64,000 nucleotides of DNA from Apiotrichum sp. Y4204 (lineage: Eukaryota; Basidiomycota; Tremellomycetes; Trichosporonales; Trichosporonaceae): assembly GCA_025531455.1 (NCBI GenBank), contig JAMYHL010000009.1, positions 558,001-622,000 on the forward strand. Reading direction: 5' to 3'. Position 1 is the first letter of the stretch. Each line of letters starts with the position of its first letter. Positions 45,817 through 56,437 of this stretch are shown here, in pieces. The notes under the pieces are model-generated. The model made no database searches and was not told where the DNA came from. It saw only the letters and a program-made list of their open reading frames with translations. A program made the position numbers and the translations under genes.

Positions 45817-48800
45817 TTAGGACTGTTGCTCTCCATCGTGACTCACTGTCTGTAGGCCCTGCATCTGCATCTGCGGCGTGCCAATCGGTGTGTTCACCTG
45901 CGGGACTTGCACCTGCGGGACCTGAACCTGGGGCACCTGTCCGACGAGCTGGCCCATCTGGCTCTGCATCTGCGCAACCGCGACGGCCTGAGCTTGCGCT
46001 TGTGCAGCCTGCGCCTGGGCTTGTGCTTGAGCCTGAGCCTGAGCCTGGGCCTGCGCAGCGTTGCGGAGGAGCTGAACGTGAATGGCGCGCAGGACCTCGG
46101 GGCTGGGCGGCTGCCCACTCGCGGTCAGCGCGTTGATTATCTGCTGGAACTGCTGTTGTTGCGCGGGAGAGAGCGACGGCATGGGACCGGCGCCGAGCTG
46201 CGGAGACCCAACGTTGGCGGGAGGGCGCAGGTGTTGGCCCATGGGGATTGATGCAACGCGGCCCATGGCGGCAGCCTGGGCAGCCTGAACTTGGGCAGCT
46301 TGAGCGGCCTGGACCTGCGCAGCCTGGGCAGCTTGCGCCTGGGCCTGTGATGCCTGTTGAGCGGCTTGCTGTTGAGCCGCCTGAGCGGCCTGCTGCTGAG
46401 CGGCTTGGGCAGCCTGGGCCTGAGCTTGCGCCTGGGCGGCCTGCATCGCATGGGCCTGCTGTTGCGGCGACGAGTGGATACCGGGCTTCTGGGCCGGAGA
46501 CGAGTGAGGCGGCGCCTCGGCCCCGCCATTCGGAATTTCTCCAGCTGATGCGTATGGCGAAGCAAGCGTCCCCGGCTGCGAGTGCGGCGTTCCCTGTAGG
46601 CTCGCAGCGCGGGCTTGGGCAACGGCCTGAGCCTGCGCCTGGTGCTGGGCCTGCTGCTGAGCTTGGGCTTGCGCCTGTGCTTGAGCCTGCGCCTGCGCAT
46701 GGGCTTGAGCTTGTGCTTGGGCCTGTGCTTGAGCCTGAGCCTGTGCTTGTGCTTGGGCTTGGGCAGCCTGTTGCTGACGCTGGGCCTGCAGCGCGGCTTG
46801 CTGCTGCTGAAGCAGCTGGAGCTGTTGCGGCGTAACCGGCACCTGTCCGGCAGCTGGCGGGCGAGCACCATTGGCAACGGGGTTGGCACCAGTGCGGCCA
46901 TTGACGGCCGATGCAGCTGCCACAGCGTTGAGAATGTGCTGCTGACTGAGCTGCTGTTGTTGGCCGTGGGGGATTGGCACCGCCTGTCCGTTGGGACCAC
47001 GCGCTTGCGCGGCGGGGGGCCGCGCCTGCGCCGCATTCATGAGTGCCTGTTGTTGTTGCCGAAGTGCAGCCTGTTGCTGCTGCCGCTGCTGCTCCTGGAG
47101 AAGACGCCTCTGCTGGTTCTGCTCGTGGATCCGCAGGTCCCGCTGGTACTTGGCCTCCACAAGCTCGAATGGCGTGGGCGGCTGGCTCCCGGAGTTGGGT
47201 ATCGAGGAGTGCGATTCGTGCACCGTAATCTCCTTGGGCTCCTGATCCTTCACTGCAATGTCAGCTCCCATTTGGGTAGATTACTCACAGCTCTCCTTTG
47301 TCTTATTGTCGCGACGGCGAGACAGACGGCGGATCGCATCGTACAGCGCCTGGTGACGGATTGCCTTCTTGGTCGACCCCTCATACCGCTGTTGCTTTGC
47401 TGCCTTGGCCTCACGCTTGGAGAGGCCTGGCGGTGGCGGCGGTTCCATCGGCGTAGGTGCTTGGCCATTGGGCGTCGGCTGTCCAGGCTGTCCAGGAATG
47501 GTGGGTGCTCCTGGAACGGCGGGCGTTGTTGGCGTGACAACACCAGTTGCAGGTACGTTGGGAGCGGTGACTGCCACCGGAGTGGCAGCAGCCGGGGTCT
47601 CGCCAGCTTGCCTCGGTCCGTTCTTCCCCGGACCCCAGGTCGTGTTCCACCTCTCGTAACAGTCGTATGCGCTGCGGCGGTCTGACGGGATGGTAACCCG
47701 CTCCGAGTTGAACGCGTCCGAAATGAGCTGCCAGTTGTAGGGATACGTCGTAACTAGTTTCAGCAGGATCTTGTCCTCGTCTGCGGTCCATGTCGGTTCC
47801 GGGCGCGAGTTGTCAGGCTTTGGCTGAGGATTGTAGAACTGCTCGTTGAGTCGCCGGACCTGGCGCTCGCGGAAGAAGAATGTGAACGCCGTGACCACGT
47901 CTGGCGGCAAGTCGGCAGCGGCCTTGGCATCCTCGTACCACGGCCCCTCGTGCAGGTCCCAGTCGCCCTCCTTGTCAAAGTGGTTCTTGGCCGGCTGGAG
48001 GTGCGACACGAACACGGGGCGGAAGTCGAGCATACGACTAGTGTGAGCCATGCGATTACTAGACGTCATTCCCTCGTCGAGGCGGCGATGGATCTTGAGG
48101 TCATCTGGTGGCTTAGGACCACCATAGAGACCAAGATCCGGGAACAGCTCCTGCAGAGATGGTGGGGGCTGATCTGATGGGGGTTCCTCCGTCGGCTGCG
48201 CAGATGTGTCCGCCTTGGGAAGTGGTAGACTAGTGAGATCAACGGTCGGCTTCTCAACAGGCATGTAGAGTAATGGGCGGCGGGCGGAGGCAAGTTGTTC
48301 GACATTGGCGAACCGCTTGCTTAGCACCAGCCCATTCGGAAGCACCGTTCCTTCTGGCTTGTCCTCGTCATCCCGCGGCTCGCCTTCTCCTTCTCGTGCA
48401 GCGGCGTTATCAATATCTGTTGTCAGCTAATGAACTATCGTTCTCAGCTTACCTTCCAATCCTACAGCGTCCTCGACCTCGCCATCGGCATCAGCCTCGC
48501 CATCGGCATCCGCTTCTCCCTCAGCATCCACTTCTCCATCAGCATCCGCATCACCGTCGGCATCCGCTTCCCCATCCGCATCCGCTTCCCCATCAGCATC
48601 AGCCTCCCCATCCGCATCGGCATCGGCATCCGCGTCCGCGTCGGGCTCCACCTTAGCCGTGATCTCGTCGGGCTTATCGTCCTTGGTCATAATCTCCTCG
48701 AGCACCTGCGCACTGTTCTCTGCCGCAGCATCGGCAGTTTCCGTATCGAACATCTCCACGTCCTCGTCTCCTTGGCCGACCAACATCTCAACATCCTCCT

Positions 48801-50677
48801 CCGCAGACTTGTCGGCCAGCAGCGCATCCGACGCCGCTGCGCGACCCGGGATGGGAATGTCCTTGGCCGACCCCCATCCGCGCCCACCGACCATGCTCTC
48901 GGCCTTCTCGTCGGCCGATGCCAAATGCCATTCGACAACCTGATACGCGAGCTCGCGCGCAACGACACGTTTCCATCTCCGTTCCTCGGAGAAGTCGGTC
49001 TGCATCCATTCCTGCTGTCAGACTATGCGTCCCACCTGGCTCACCATTTCTTCCAAAAGCCAGTCCCAATGTGACTTGGGCACGGGTGGTCCACGGTGCT
49101 TCTTGGGTTGGCGCAAGCTCCACCTCCCCGCAGCCTTCTTGGCCTCTACCCGTTCCATTGCGCGGATGTGCCGCAGCTCAGCCTGCGCAACACGCCAGTC
49201 AGCAGTAAGTACACATTTTGTGCTCTTTGCGATTCCGCCAGCGAGCGGGTTGAGCGTGTACATCAGGCTGAGCTTGAAGGTGTCGACCTTGTTTGGATCG
49301 CTCTTGCTTCCGCGGCGATGACGATGGGCAGTGGGAGGCACCGGTGGTAGATGGGGTACAGAGGCGGCATAGTCGGTCTCCAAGGGCATGAGGACCTTGA
49401 GTGCTTGTGACTCGACGGGGAGAGCCGCGGGGTTGTAATTGTTGACGGGCTCCCACGGAGGTACCTCGAGATCGTCTGGTGCTAGTGCGTCGGGTTCGCG
49501 CTTGGGAAGAATGTCGTGGAGGGCAATTGTGAGTGGAGGTGGCCGCGGTGGGGGTGCGGCAGGAGGCGAAGCCGGCCGAGATGATGGTGGTGCGTTGTGC
49601 GGTGTGCCAATAGCAGGTGTGCTGATAGCAGACGTGAGTTTACTGGACGTCCGCGCGTCCGCTGCTTCTGATTCTCCCTCGGCATCCGCATCGGCGTCCG
49701 CTTCCGCATCGGCGTCGGCATCGGCGTCCGCTTCGCCATCGGCGTCCTCGTCGGGAGTCGCTTGTGGCTGGACGTCTGTTCCGGGCTCCGTTTTTATCTG
49801 GGCTTGCGATTCTGACGGTGTGGCTGTTGATACTTCCGGCTCGACTCGGGCTTCGCTTTCTGTTCTAGATGAGTCTCTGGTTTCGCTCGCAGGCTCGGTA
49901 TCCGCAGGTTTGGAGGCCAGGGTGTCGACAGACGTTACAGCGCTGTCTGCTGTTAATGGAAGCTCCGCAGCCGCATCTCCTTCTGCCTTGGCCTCGACAT
50001 CAATCGCGTGCGGATGAACGGCCTTGACTGGTGGTTCGTCCGGGAAGTCGACAGTCGTCTCGGGCGCTGGACCTGCGGGGACGGGTGGGAGTGTGAGCGC
50101 AGCTATCCTCGATGGTCCAGCCTGCAGCCGGTACTCTTCCTTCCATTGCGAATACGCCTCCTGTGCGCCGGCCATGAGCTCGTCCTCTGCGGCCTGTATT
50201 GAAGGGAAGTCGTCACCATCATCGCGCTTCCGCTTTAGCATGCCGTAGAGGGAGCGGAGCGCGACGCCATGGGCCTCCTGATACTCGCTGTGAAGCGTGT
50301 TAGTGCCCTGTTTTGACCCTTGTTGAAATCAAGCGAAGCCAAGTGGCCGGCTTAACCACGAGAAGTGACAACACACCTGGCGAGCGTTTCCTTCTCATGC
50401 AACAAATCGTGTATCGCGCCGCTGAGCTGGTACCTCTGTACAAACGTTAGCTGCTGACTGTATGCATGGAGGGAATGAAGAGAATGGAGTGCAGAATGAG
50501 GAGGGCATTCGGCGCATTGATGGTCAAACAAGTCCCATCAGACGCCATCATGGCTGCGAACACTCTTGCCGCCGCCAGCATCATGCACCCCTTTCCCCAG
50601 GCGAACTCCTGAAAAGCCGAAAAAAGCGCAGACAGGCAAATGAAAAAAGCACGACCCACCTCGACATCAACGTCCAT
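45817..50677 (-). CDS. VID21: VID21/EAF1, HSA-SANT scaffold subunit of the NuA4 acetyltransferase complex
   Basis: Six exons (50677-50660, 50435-50377, 50287-49045, 49011-48453, 48416-47289, 47252-45817) give 1480 aa. Eaf1/Vid21 is the assembly platform of NuA4. The HSA helicase-SANT-associated domain spans the exon 3-4 junction ([20 protein letters not shown], then [21 protein letters not shown]) and would bind actin/Arp4. A SANT/Myb-like domain follows ([50 protein letters not shown]). Two Asp-Ala-Asp-Gly-Glu repeat arrays flank the HSA domain (49680-49745 and 48475-48655). The C terminus is a huge Gln/Ala-rich tract. The start [18 protein letters not shown] is the only ATG in frame; exon 1 is 18 nt. 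Introns of 33, 36 and 36 nt are among the shortest in the window. Divergent from STE14. Confidence 0.93.
46330..46800 (-). repeat. Gln-Ala-encoding low-complexity tract in VID21
   Basis: Nearly pure CAGGCN/CAAGCN hexanucleotides encode alternating Gln-Ala for well over 100 residues in several blocks, with synonymous variation (GCC, GCA, GCT, GCG; CAG, CAA). The mix of codons argues for selection on the peptide, not just replication slippage. Open frames on the plus strand across this region (Leu/Gly- or Pro/Glu-rich) are shadows of the repeat. Confidence 0.9.
48475..48655 (-). repeat. Acidic [19 protein letters not shown] array in VID21, C-terminal to the HSA domain
   Basis: Units of 12-18 nt built on GATGCGGATGGGGAGGC-like sequence encode Asp-Ala-Asp-Gly-Glu-Ala repeats, about 60 residues. 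Codons vary between units. Confidence 0.9.
49680..49745 (-). repeat. Acidic [21 protein letters not shown] array in VID21, N-terminal to the HSA domain
   Basis: A second, shorter Asp-Ala/Glu-Ala array of about 22 residues, similar in character to that at 48475-48655 but on the other side of the HSA-encoding exons. Confidence 0.9.
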
Positions 50678-51400
50678 CGTGGCCCAGCGGATGCGTTTGA
50701 TTGGCACCGTTTCTTTCGCGCAGCGTCGTGTGCTGTACGTTGCGCGTGTGTGGATGCCGAGAGGGATGGTAGGTGATTATAGAGTGGTGGATGCAATGGA
50801 GAATGTCGCAATGTGGGTGTTTGAGGCAAGCTTGAGAGGACCTGGATTGTTTTTGCCAAGGTGTTGGAGGTGCCGCTGCGCGCTGCCCACAGAGACTGAA
50901 GAATGGCCAGATGGCACAGAGGGGCGGATTCGAGGTGGGTTGGGTGGCGGGCAGAGTACAAAGTACACAAGTGCGGGAGTAAAATTGAATTCTGGCGAAT
51001 CATAGTGGCTAGGCGCGAAAGAAAAACGGATGCCTCCTTTTCTCAAGCCTAATCCGAGATCGTTGACTACCCCCGGGGCCCCGCAGAAATGTTGTTTCGC
51101 TCAACGTTGATCAAGAGCCCTTTGTTGCCGATCTGAACGGCCTTCGAAGACTCAAAAGAGGACTCAAAGAGGACATGGATGGCGGATGATGGTCCGGACC
51201 GCTGTCTTGCATCGAACTCACGTTCTTGTCTAAAACACTTTTGTCTCGCTCTCCCTCACTATTGATCTCGTGCTCCTCTCATCTCTCGACCCCCCGTTTA
51301 TTGGACTCTTAAGGATACTACTTTCTTGAACCCCCCTCCTCTCCTCTTCTTGTCCACTCTCCTTTCATCCATCCCCTCCTTACCGTCCAACCCCGCCCTC
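50678..51400. promoter_or_regulatory. Divergent promoter, VID21 / STE14
   Basis: A 723-bp intergenic region between divergent starts. A strongly pyrimidine-rich stretch (cccccctcctctcctcttct and following) runs from about 51320 to the STE14 start, typical of a fungal leader/initiator region. No TATA box or specific factor site was recognised. Confidence 0.45.
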
Positions 51401-52519
51401 ATGGCCTTCACCAGCGCAACCTCCATCTCGGCCCCGGCCCGCAACGACGAGGAGTTTTTGAAATGGCACCGCGCCGCGTCCGGCATTGACGACAGCGCCG
51501 AAATTGACGATGGGAACCAAAACCGCACTGGAGCCCAGAACGGAGACGGTGGTACCGGCCGCCGCGACGAGCACACCAGCCACACCCCCGCCGCCAATCT
51601 CACCATGCCGCGCACTTCACACTACCGCGCCAAGGGGAGCATCCCGAATACCCTGCTCGCCGTGTCGTTCATCTCTGCAGTGCTCGGCGCCGTCGTCGGC
51701 ATCGCGGCTTCTGGCGCCGCCCGCCCGCTGATGGACGCGCTTGGTGCCGCGTCCTGGTCGTGGGCACGGCCGCAGTTCGGTATCTACATTGCAGCTATTG
51801 CGCTGTTCCATCTTTTGGAGTTCTGGACGACGGCCGGATGGAATTTCAAAAAGGTTTCTGTTGATGGTGGGTACACTCCTTTTTGTCTATTGTTCCATCC
51901 AGCTCTTCAGTGCTCATATCCTAGCCTTCCTCCTCAACAACGGCAAACAGTACCACCTGGCCCACGCCTTTGGTATTACAGAGTATCTTATCGCGTCCTA
52001 CTTTTGGCCATCAAAGTTTTCGAGCTTTTATGCCTCGCCCTATGTGCTCGCTGCAGGTGAGTCCTCTAGTGCTGACATTGTCTCACTCCAGCGGTCGTGG
52101 TCATGATCATCGGCCAGACCTTCCGCTCCCTTGCCATGATCCAATGCGGTGACAGCTTCTCCCACATCGTCAAGAAGGTAAAGCTCAACGACCACCAGCT
52201 GGTCACCAACGGCCTTTATGCGTAAGCTTAACAGACTCATACACGACTAGCTGACAGTCAGCTGGTGCCGCCACCCGTCATACATTGGCTTTTTCATGTG
52301 GGCGCTCGCCACGCAGGTGCTCATGTCCAATGTCGTCGCGCCCATCTTGTTCGTTCGCATCCTCCACCATTTCTTCAGCACCCGCATTCCTGGTGAGTTA
52401 CTGTTTCTGTGTCAGCTCGCTAACCGCCAGAGGAGGAGGTTCACCTCGTGCGCTTCTATGGCGACGCGTATCTCGAGTACCGCAAGAAAGTCGGCACCGG
52501 CTTCTTCTGGATCAAGTAG
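51401..52519 (+). CDS. STE14: Protein-S-isoprenylcysteine O-methyltransferase (STE14/ICMT)
   Basis: Five exons (51401-51866, 51925-52056, 52092-52221, 52262-52392, 52431-52519) give 315 aa. The enzyme methylates the C-terminal prenylcysteine of CaaX proteins (Ras, Rho, a-factor-type pheromones) in the ER membrane. The catalytic ICMT domain has GDSFSHIVK, LVTNGLYAWCRHPSYIGFF (the RHP-x-Y S-adenosylmethionine-binding motif), and EEEVHLVRFYGDAYLEYRKK with the two conserved glutamates. Several membrane helices are visible (LLAVSFISAVLGAVVGIAA, IYIAAIALFHLLEFW, VVVMIIGQTFRSLAM). The hydrophilic first ~80 residues, rich in Asp, Asn, Gly and Thr, are longer than in yeast Ste14. The MAFTSATSIS start is the first ATG of the frame. 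It ends 130 bp from the convergent SSF1 stop. Confidence 0.95.
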
Positions 52520-52649
52520 GGTGTGGTCTATCTGTCTATATCTCGATGCATGTACACGTTATAGTACCTGGCGCGGAGATGCGCGTAAAGCGAGAGCCGG
52601 AGAGTGCGTCTCGCGTTTTATCCCAGAGCCGAAAATCTCCACCTCGAGA

Positions 52650-54179
52650 TTAACGCTTCCCCGGGCGCCTCTTGCGCGGCGGAGGAACATCCTCTTCGTC
52701 GCTGTCGCTCTCGCCCGCGGACGGGACATCGCCTGCCTCGGCATCCATGTCCCAGTCGTCGTCGTCATCGTCGTCGTGCACACCGTCCTCGTAGTCGAAC
52801 TCGTCGTCGCTCTCCTCCTTCTTGGCGGCGGCGCGCGCACGACGGCGCTCGAGCGCCTCCTCGGGGTCGACATCCGAGTCGACATCGGAGAGACCGTCGA
52901 CATCGAGATCCTCGTCCTCCTCGTCTTCTTCCTCGTCCTCCTCCTTGCCCTTCTTCTTCGCCTTGGCCGCCTTCTTCTTGGCCACGTTCGCCGCCTGCTC
53001 CGCCCTCCGTGCCTCCTTAAGACGGCGGCGCTTCTCGTGGTCCTTCTGCTGTGCGGCCGACTGTGACTTTGTTCGGCTCTCAAACTCGTGGAACACCGTT
53101 TGGCCCTCGCCGCGCTTCGAGCCCACGAGGCCCTCGACGATCTTGACGAGCTTCAGTTCCAAGCGCGGGCCAGTCTCGAGCAGCTTCACAGCCTTGCGCT
53201 CGCCCTTCTTGTTCCCCCGACCAACGTAGTCATCCGGAAGCTCGACAGCGTTCGAGTCGCTCTCCGCCTCGGAAGCCTCGCTCTCCGACATGCTGTCGTA
53301 TCCGCTCTCCGATCCGGGTGTTCCGACCCGGCGGAGGAGGTAGTCGGCGATGTCGTCCTGGCTTGCGAGGTTGACGGTGCGCTTCGTGGTATTGGAGGGG
53401 TTGAGGAGCTTGCGTACGCGGCGGGAGACGCCCTGCGGACGCACCGAGATGGTGTAGTGCCGCAGCGAGACCATTCCGGTGGAGTGGTTGTACGAGACGA
53501 GCATCACGCGCCGGAAGGTCGGGAGTGCAGACTTCTCAACCTGGATCGGCGGGAAGAGACCCTGGAACATCGTGCTCATCAGGCGCAGCTGCGGCAGCTC
53601 GGGGCCTTCAGGCTTCTGCTGGAAGTTGTTGAGCACAAGAAGAGGAGGGTTGCGGTACTCGCCGCCAGGCGACTTGGCGACGTTACGGTTTGGCATGCCG
53701 GCGTTAACAATGTCGCTGAGAGATCAGTACACGGTCTACGATCTCTTCCACTAAGATACACACCGCATGAGACTGTATCGGTTGACACGGAAAGTAAGTG
53801 TTGGACCCTGGGGAAGACGCGCGAGACGGAAGTGGACATTCGCCGCCTCGGTGAGCGTGAAGGCCATGAGATGGGTGACTGAGAGTGTCGGTGCGATCAT
53901 GAGGTAATCACGAAGACGCGCACCGGGGCGCTCCTTGAGGCGAGTGGCCGTATGCGGCTCCATGATTTTGCGCATATCCGCCACGAGCCCCTCTACCGAC
54001 TTTGTAACCTTGCCGGACTGGGGTTAGCGCTGAGCCGTGACGGGGAAGGGCTGATTCCAGTGAAGCTGACCAGCCCTGACACCCACCTTGATGACAAACG
54101 ACTTGGGCGCCTTGGCGGCCTCCTCTCCCGCGTCTCCGCCCTTGTTGTGCGTCCTAGTCTTTCTTCTGCGCTTTCCCAT
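52650..54179 (-). CDS. SSF1: Ribosome biogenesis protein SSF1/Peter Pan (Brix domain)
   Basis: Three exons (54179-54087, 54017-53764, 53715-52650) give 470 aa. SSF1/PPAN proteins act in nucleolar pre-60S maturation (27S pre-rRNA processing). The N terminus MGKRRRKTRTHNKG is basic. The Brix domain includes PKSFVIKSGKVTKSVEGLV, DMRKIMEPHTATRLKER, LRDYLMIAPTLSVTHLMAF, GPTLTFRVNRYSLMRDIV, FPPIQVEKSALPTFRRVMLV and SVRPQGVSRRVRKLL, then PRLELKLVKIVEGL. The C-terminal third is a basic helix followed by long acidic Asp/Glu runs ending in PPPRKRRPGKR, a likely nuclear/nucleolar signal. Size agrees with yeast Ssf1 (about 450 aa). It is convergent with STE14 and divergent from COA1. Confidence 0.95.
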
Positions 54180-54710
54180 GTTGTGATGGTGATGGAGTGG
54201 ATAGACGACTGGAGATACAGAGGGGACAGATAGATGCCTACCTCCCGCTCGAGCTCACCAGGACGAGCAGCTCAGAAATAATCACAGCAGTCACGTGATA
54301 AATACCACTGGGCAGCGGAGATACTCGCCATCTCCATGTATTCCGCTCCGGATATAGCCAAAACCAACCTTACGTATTAGACCAGTAGCTGGTCTTCTTT
54401 CTCCGACCCCACACTCTTCCCCACACTCTTGCCGCGTGCCTGGGGACTGCCTTGGACCTTTTGGTGGTGACTGGCTCTCGGCTCACCGCCCCGCCCGCTC
54501 CGCCCAAGCCGCGGTAGGCCGTTAGCGCCGCTGCTCCGATGCCCCCCTCTCTGTGATGGAGCAAATGTCATGGGTTGCTACGGTAATATTGGTGCACACA
54601 AAGATCTCCTCCCCACCACCACCACCACCACCTGAAATCCTTGGCCACTTCTTGGTATAATCTTCGGTCTCTCTTCACGACCATCCTTCTTCATCCTCAC
54701 CCACCCCACG
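54180..54710. promoter_or_regulatory. Divergent promoter, SSF1 / COA1, with a CACGTG site
   Basis: A 531-bp region. TCACGTGA occurs at 54291-54298, about 115 bp upstream of the SSF1 start, a position suitable for a promoter element. A (CCA)n run (about 54615-54631) lies nearer COA1. A TTGGTATAATC element at about 54651-54661 sits roughly 55 bp upstream of the COA1 start. Confidence 0.45.
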
Positions 54711-55933
54711 ATGCCCTCACTCGTCGCCCGACTCCCCTTCACAATGCTCCGCCGCACGCCAGCCAGCACTCTGTGCTGGCGCGCAACCGCCCACTATGCG
54801 ACCGTGGCTGCGGGTGGACCAGACGGCGCCAACGTCCCTCGTACACCTCCGCCGCCGCGCCCGCCGCTGCAGCCAACAACATTCGACGGCAAAGCCGCCC
54901 CGCGCGACGTGCACATGCGGCCCGGACTCCGCCGTGGGCTGCCGGGCGCCAAAACTGTCCTCAACAAACCGTGGGAGAAGGATATCCAGGAGCGCAACTT
55001 GCGGCAGCGTGCAGAACTGGCGGCAGCGAAGAACTCGGGCAGCGAGGCGCGGCCCCGCTCCTACGACGACCCCCAGACATTTGACGGCCCGTCCAAGCCC
55101 CGTGCGATATACACCCGCCCCAACCGCGAGCTTCCAGTGTTCAAGGTGGGTGCCAAGACGGGCGAGGGTGCTCCATGTGCTGACAGCTTCAGAACAACTA
55201 TCTGAAATGTGCGGTCCGGGCTTTGGTAATACGAGAGCAACACTTACTAACCCATACTAGACATTGCGCTCGCCGTAGCTGGTGTGGGCGCCTGGGGTCT
55301 CTTTGTTCTGTATGCGACCAACGCGGGTGAGTGCGCGCAGTGGTGTTGAGTGTGGGTGAAGGGGGACAATAACCATCTTTCCTAACGCCCCGCTACTCAT
55401 GTGCTAACCCCACAGAGCGGTTGTCGTCGTCGGTCGTCCGCCAGATCATGTTCCAGCTTCGCCACGCGCCTGATGTTGTGGCCGTGGTCGGCGACGGTGT
55501 GCGGTTGGAGCCCAACTTCTTTGGTGAGTGCAGCGGCAGATTGGTGATACGGACATTACTGACCCTTAGGCGGCGACCCGTTCATCCACGGCAGCGTGAG
55601 CACTACGGCCAGATTGTGGGGACGTAGCTAACGGCAGATCAACTTGATGCAGGGCCGCATCGACCTCAAGTTCCGCGTGCAAGGCTCCAAGGGTGGGTGT
55701 ACATCACGTCTGGCGACCCATACTGACCCCAGACTCGGGCACGCTCTACTTTACGTCCATCCGCCCACAGGCATCGTCGCCCTGGCGGATCGGTGGGTTC
55801 CATCATATGCGCTGTGCTGACGGCAGTGCGCTACAAGCTCATCACGGACGAGGGCGAGACACTCCGCCTCGAAGAGAAGTTTGTCCGCAGCATCGAGCCC
55901 GAGGCCCCGGCAGGCGCCCTGGCGGCGCAGTGA
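54711..55933 (+). CDS. COA1: Cytochrome c oxidase assembly factor COA1 family protein
   Basis: Eight exons (54711-55145, 55193-55208, 55261-55326, 55416-55523, 55570-55595, 55638-55692, 55733-55792, 55827-55933) give 290 aa. COA1 is an inner-membrane protein that helps early Cox1 maturation. The mitochondrial leader (LARLPFTMLRRTPASTLCWR-like, Arg-rich, no acids) is followed by a long Pro/Arg-rich linker. The single transmembrane helix is IALAVAGVGAWGLFVLYAT. The intermembrane domain shows SSSVVRQIMFQLRHAPDVV, GDPFIHGSINLMQGRIDLKF and SGTLYFTSIRPQ. COA1 and TIM21 share this fold; the HGSIN...GRIDLKF block favours COA1. Exon 2 is 16 nt. The start could instead be the Met at 54744. The stretch before the helix is longer than in yeast Coa1. 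Confidence 0.8.
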
Positions 55934-56437
55934 TCAGAAGTACAATGCATGGAGTGCGTGAGGAGAGACTGCGCGGGCCTGGCGAGGACAGCCGCTCTTG
56001 AGGGATGCGCATGGGCATAACGCTGGTAGCGGGGCATGGCGGTGGCCCAACTCTCCGGAGCGGAGCAGTAGGCGGAATGGCGATTCCGGGGCGGGGGGCG
56101 TGCGGATGGTGACGAGCACGTTGGTGGGCCCCAAGCGACATCACACCAAGCATTTGCACGATCGCGCACGCTGCGTGATGCACGATGGGATGCGATTGTT
56201 GCAGAGCATCACTGTTGTGCACCGCAACATGTTTCGGGTACTACCATGGACATGTGGGGCAGCCAACGGTGACGCCAAGGATATATCCGTGATCCGGGGG
56301 CGTCGGGGCGCGGAAATGAGATGTGAAACGGATTAGCCGCGGCGCGGCAGGTCGCGGCTCAAACGACAATGCTACACTTGGATGGACTGGACACGATGCA
56401 TACAGTGCCCTTCTTCGCGATGCTACAGAACCATCTA
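55934..56437. other. Convergent 3' intergenic region
   Basis: A 504-bp stretch between the stops of COA1 and the HAD phosphatase gene. It carries their 3' UTRs. No small gene or repeat was recognised. Confidence 0.6.

Noticed and set aside
46615..47685. 356-codon plus-strand frame opposite VID21
   Set aside because: Leu/Ser/Gly low-complexity shadow of the Gln-Ala repeat; the minus-strand frame carries the conserved SANT and HSA domains.
54711..55933. Annotation as TIM21
   Set aside because: The TIM21 and COA1 domains share a fold, but the HGSIN...GRIDLKF and SGTLYFTSIR blocks fit COA1 better. A profile comparison would settle it.
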